In this document: positions 62,405-64,000 of the stretch, in pieces
Numbering within the stretch: position 1 is the stretch's first letter
Layout: each line of letters begins with the position of its first letter
NCBI RefSeq assembly: GCF_003449035.1
Contig: NZ_QRGB01000001.1
Location: forward strand, 3,224,001-3,288,000
Length of the DNA stretch: 64,000 nt
Source of the DNA: Pedobacter indicus
Lineage (GTDB): Bacteria > Bacteroidota > Bacteroidia > Sphingobacteriales > Sphingobacteriaceae
Reading direction: 5' to 3'
Translations under genes and position numbers: made by a program
Notes under the pieces: generated by a model
Database searches by the model: none
What the model saw: only the letters and a program-made list of their open reading frames with translations
Told to the model about the DNA's origin: nothing

Positions 62405-62842
62405 ATGAATACTGGAAAAGACAACAAAAACAATGTCTATGTAGCGGTCATAGATGACAATCCAAAGCTTCGGGATATGTCTGTAAAGCAACTTGAAAAT
62501 TCGGGATATACGGTATTGTTCCAATCGGGTTACGGGCAGGATGCCCTACAAAAAATAAAAGAGGGTGGCAAGTTGCCGGATGTCTGTCTCATAGAGGAAG
62601 ACTTTGCTACTGCTAAACTTTTGCTCGAAAAGTACCCCGATTTAAAAGTTCTAATTTCCAGTACGGACGATAACGAGGAAAGTGTAACGAGTATGCTAAA
62701 GGCAGGTGTTTCGGGCTATATACTGAAATTCGCTGACCCCGATGGAATGCTAACCGCCGTTAAAGCATTGAGTGAAAATAAAAAATATTTCAGCATGGGG
62801 ATTAGGGGGGTAGCAATGGAATACTTTAAAAGTCAATCATAA
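62405..62842 (+). CDS. Orphan receiver-domain protein with Glu at the phospho-acceptor site
   Basis: This 145-residue single receiver domain starts at 62405 (MNTGKDNKNNVYVAVIDDNP). The acidic pair is present (IDDN), as are the switch Ser/Thr (VLISST) and the conserved Lys (SGYILK). The phospho-acceptor Asp, expected in the PDV.L.D motif, is Glu in LPDVCLIEED. There is no output domain. An Asp-to-Glu receiver often behaves as permanently active or takes part only in protein-protein contact. It stands alone between traQ and ardA, with no kinase gene beside it. Confidence 0.8.
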   Translation: MNTGKDNKNNVYVAVIDDNPKLRDMSVKQLENSGYTVLFQSGYGQDALQKIKEGGKLPDVCLIEEDFATAKLLLEKYPDLKVLISSTDDNEESVTSMLKAGVSGYILKFADPDGMLTAVKALSENKKYFSMGIRGVAMEYFKSQS

Positions 62843-62857
62843 ACGTAGGTTTCTTTG

Positions 62858-62895
62858 CTACTTTCTTTTTCGTCTCAACTCACGAAAGAAAGTAG
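62858..62895 (+). terminator. Hairpin after the receiver gene
   Basis: Arms 62858-62873 and 62882-62895 pair over 14 nt, with two unpaired T residues in the left arm, around an 8-nt loop, 16 nt after the stop codon. It is a likely terminator, although the T run is weak. Confidence 0.55.
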
Positions 62896-63073
62896 TCTGT
62901 TTCAAGCACAGCTCTTTTGAAAAATGCAATGGAGGAAACTGCGGGATGCGAGCATTTGACCAAGGGGGTGTTCCACTTTTCGCAAAAAAGACTGTTCCGA
63001 CCTGGGGAGGATCTGTCTTTTTTGCCCGAACAGATTTTAATAAAAATGGGAACGGCGCACCGTTCCCTAAAAT

Positions 63074-63607
63074 TCACGAATTACAAAATACATGACCACC
63101 ATCGCTCCAATAATCACCACAAAACAGGTCACGGGCAAAAGCTTCATAATCGAAGTACCTTTTTGCAAATTCGGGTAAGTCCATTTGCTCAACCTGTTCA
63201 TAGGCAAAATCTTCCTCGTCCTTGTATTCGCCTATATAGTCATCGTCAAAGTCGCTTATTAGGTCGCTTATATCCCCCTCGGATAGCTTACGGTGTCCGT
63301 TGTCGCACCATATTAGGAATGCTTCTTTTCGGGTTTCGTCCATATCTTCCAAAGCCTCCAAAACTTCAAATATGTTATCACTTATCCAACACTCACCGAT
63401 TAAGCCCTTAGGTATGTTTTCGTAGTCTTGAAACATAAATTCGGGGTCTTCCTCGTTATCGTGTAGCTTCTTGCAAGCGGTGTAAAATTCCTCGCTGTTC
63501 GCATAATCGGAAAGGTCAAGCCATTTCCCGAAGATTGAACCGTCATTGTATTTTCTGTATGTGCCGACATATACCCTTGCTTCCGATGTGTTTATTTGTT
63601 GTATCAT
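63074..63607 (-). CDS. ardA: ArdA-type antirestriction protein
   Basis: This 177-residue, very acidic DNA-mimic protein inhibits type I restriction enzymes. ARVYVGTYRKYNDGSIFGKW is the family start, and GECWISDNIFEVLEALEDMD and EFAKRYFDYEAFARDLFCGD are also characteristic. The Asp/Glu runs copy DNA phosphates. It would shield the element on entry into a new host. It points toward the tra operon, and its promoter should lie in 63608-63700. Confidence 0.9.
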   Translation of the reverse strand: MIQQINTSEARVYVGTYRKYNDGSIFGKWLDLSDYANSEEFYTACKKLHDNEEDPEFMFQDYENIPKGLIGECWISDNIFEVLEALEDMDETRKEAFLIWCDNGHRKLSEGDISDLISDFDDDYIGEYKDEEDFAYEQVEQMDLPEFAKRYFDYEAFARDLFCGDYWSDGGHVFCNS

Positions 63608-64000
63608 TTCTTTACCGTTTTAAATTGTTTTTGATTTATTCGGCAATGAGAGGTGGTGCTGTTGTTTTGTTTCAATACCATTTCCAATGCTTTTAATTCT
63701 CATGCCTGACATTTTTTTTATTCGTGTAAAGAGCCGGAGTATGCTGTGTTTCGTTTCGGGAGCAGTTTAGGTTAGTGTTTAGGAGGCACAAGGTTTTGGA
63801 AAACAAATACTACCCAACGGGTGGAGATTTTTTTTCAAACTTGCATGACCTTTTGCCTCCGTTAAGAACACGTCCAACCTTTGCTCCATGAAACGTGAAA
63901 AACAGGCATACTCGCTTTTTACATTAAAACCAATTGTGGAAGTAAGGAGGATAGTGTGTGGAAAATGGTTCAGAAAGAATTTAATATCTGTTAGTACGGC
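63608..64000. other. Non-coding right end of the window
   Basis: I see no gene or clear structure in these 393 nt. Upstream signals of ardA are expected near 63608-63700, but I could not pick a convincing TAnnTTTG box. Confidence 0.4.

Noticed and set aside
62917-63411. Plus-strand frame of 164 codons beside ardA
   Set aside because: Most of it is antisense to ardA. The first 50 codons lie in the spacer and have no recognisable product.

Overview
The window looks like the chromosome of a Bacteroidota member, most likely a Sphingobacteriaceae relative. The evidence is two SusC/SusD pairs, an ECF sigma/FecR pair with the Bacteroidota-type DUF4974 anti-sigma tail, several promoters of the TTTG / TAnnTTTG type, and a CTnDOT-family conjugative transposon. 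No rRNA, complete tRNA, CRISPR array or complete insertion sequence was seen.

Region 1 (1-6.9 kb) is a minus-strand operon encoding a TetR regulator, a TolC-like outer-membrane channel, an HlyD-type adaptor, two ABC ATPases and two ABC-2 permeases. It resembles the E. coli CecR-YbhGFSR drug exporter, with the two YbhF nucleotide-binding domains encoded by separate genes. A good promoter and two inverted copies of a 13-nt operator-like word fit autoregulation.

Region 2 (7.0-26.3 kb) is glycan and nutrient-uptake territory. ECF sigma/FecR genes precede a SusC (with STN domain), a SusD and a lipoprotein joining a PL14-like domain to a phosphodiester glycosidase domain. A minus-strand group follows: cupin, a glutamate racemase-like lipoprotein, an Ntn acylase and an SGNH hydrolase. 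A second SusC/SusD pair ends at a strong terminator.

Region 3 (26.3-33.4 kb) is a patchwork. Two 53-nt direct repeats flank a flavodoxin-fold/UbiA prenyltransferase fusion and the remains of an AraC-type regulator and a serine recombinase. A very large unrecognised protein of about 1260 residues follows.

Region 4 (33.4-64 kb) is a CTnDOT-like conjugative element. Its excision-type module is rteC, an excisionase-like HTH gene, a DUF3945 gene and topB/exc, followed by a structured RteR-like RNA region. A macrolide-resistance cargo block holds a divergent erm, a second rteC and a mef-like exporter; erm and mef each have a tiny leader ORF and inverted repeats like an attenuator. The mobilisation genes (coupling protein, relaxase, mobA) carry an inserted aadS. 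An oriT-like palindrome cluster precedes traA-traQ. Between traD and traE, in the opposite orientation, sits a two-gene cassette: a TIGR02391/HEPN-like protein and a phospholipase-D-fold protein. This is my best candidate for an undescribed defence or toxin system. After traQ come a large structured RNA candidate, an orphan receiver protein whose phospho-acceptor Asp is Glu, and the antirestriction gene ardA. No integrase or clear end of the element lies in the window; the element probably continues past position 64000.
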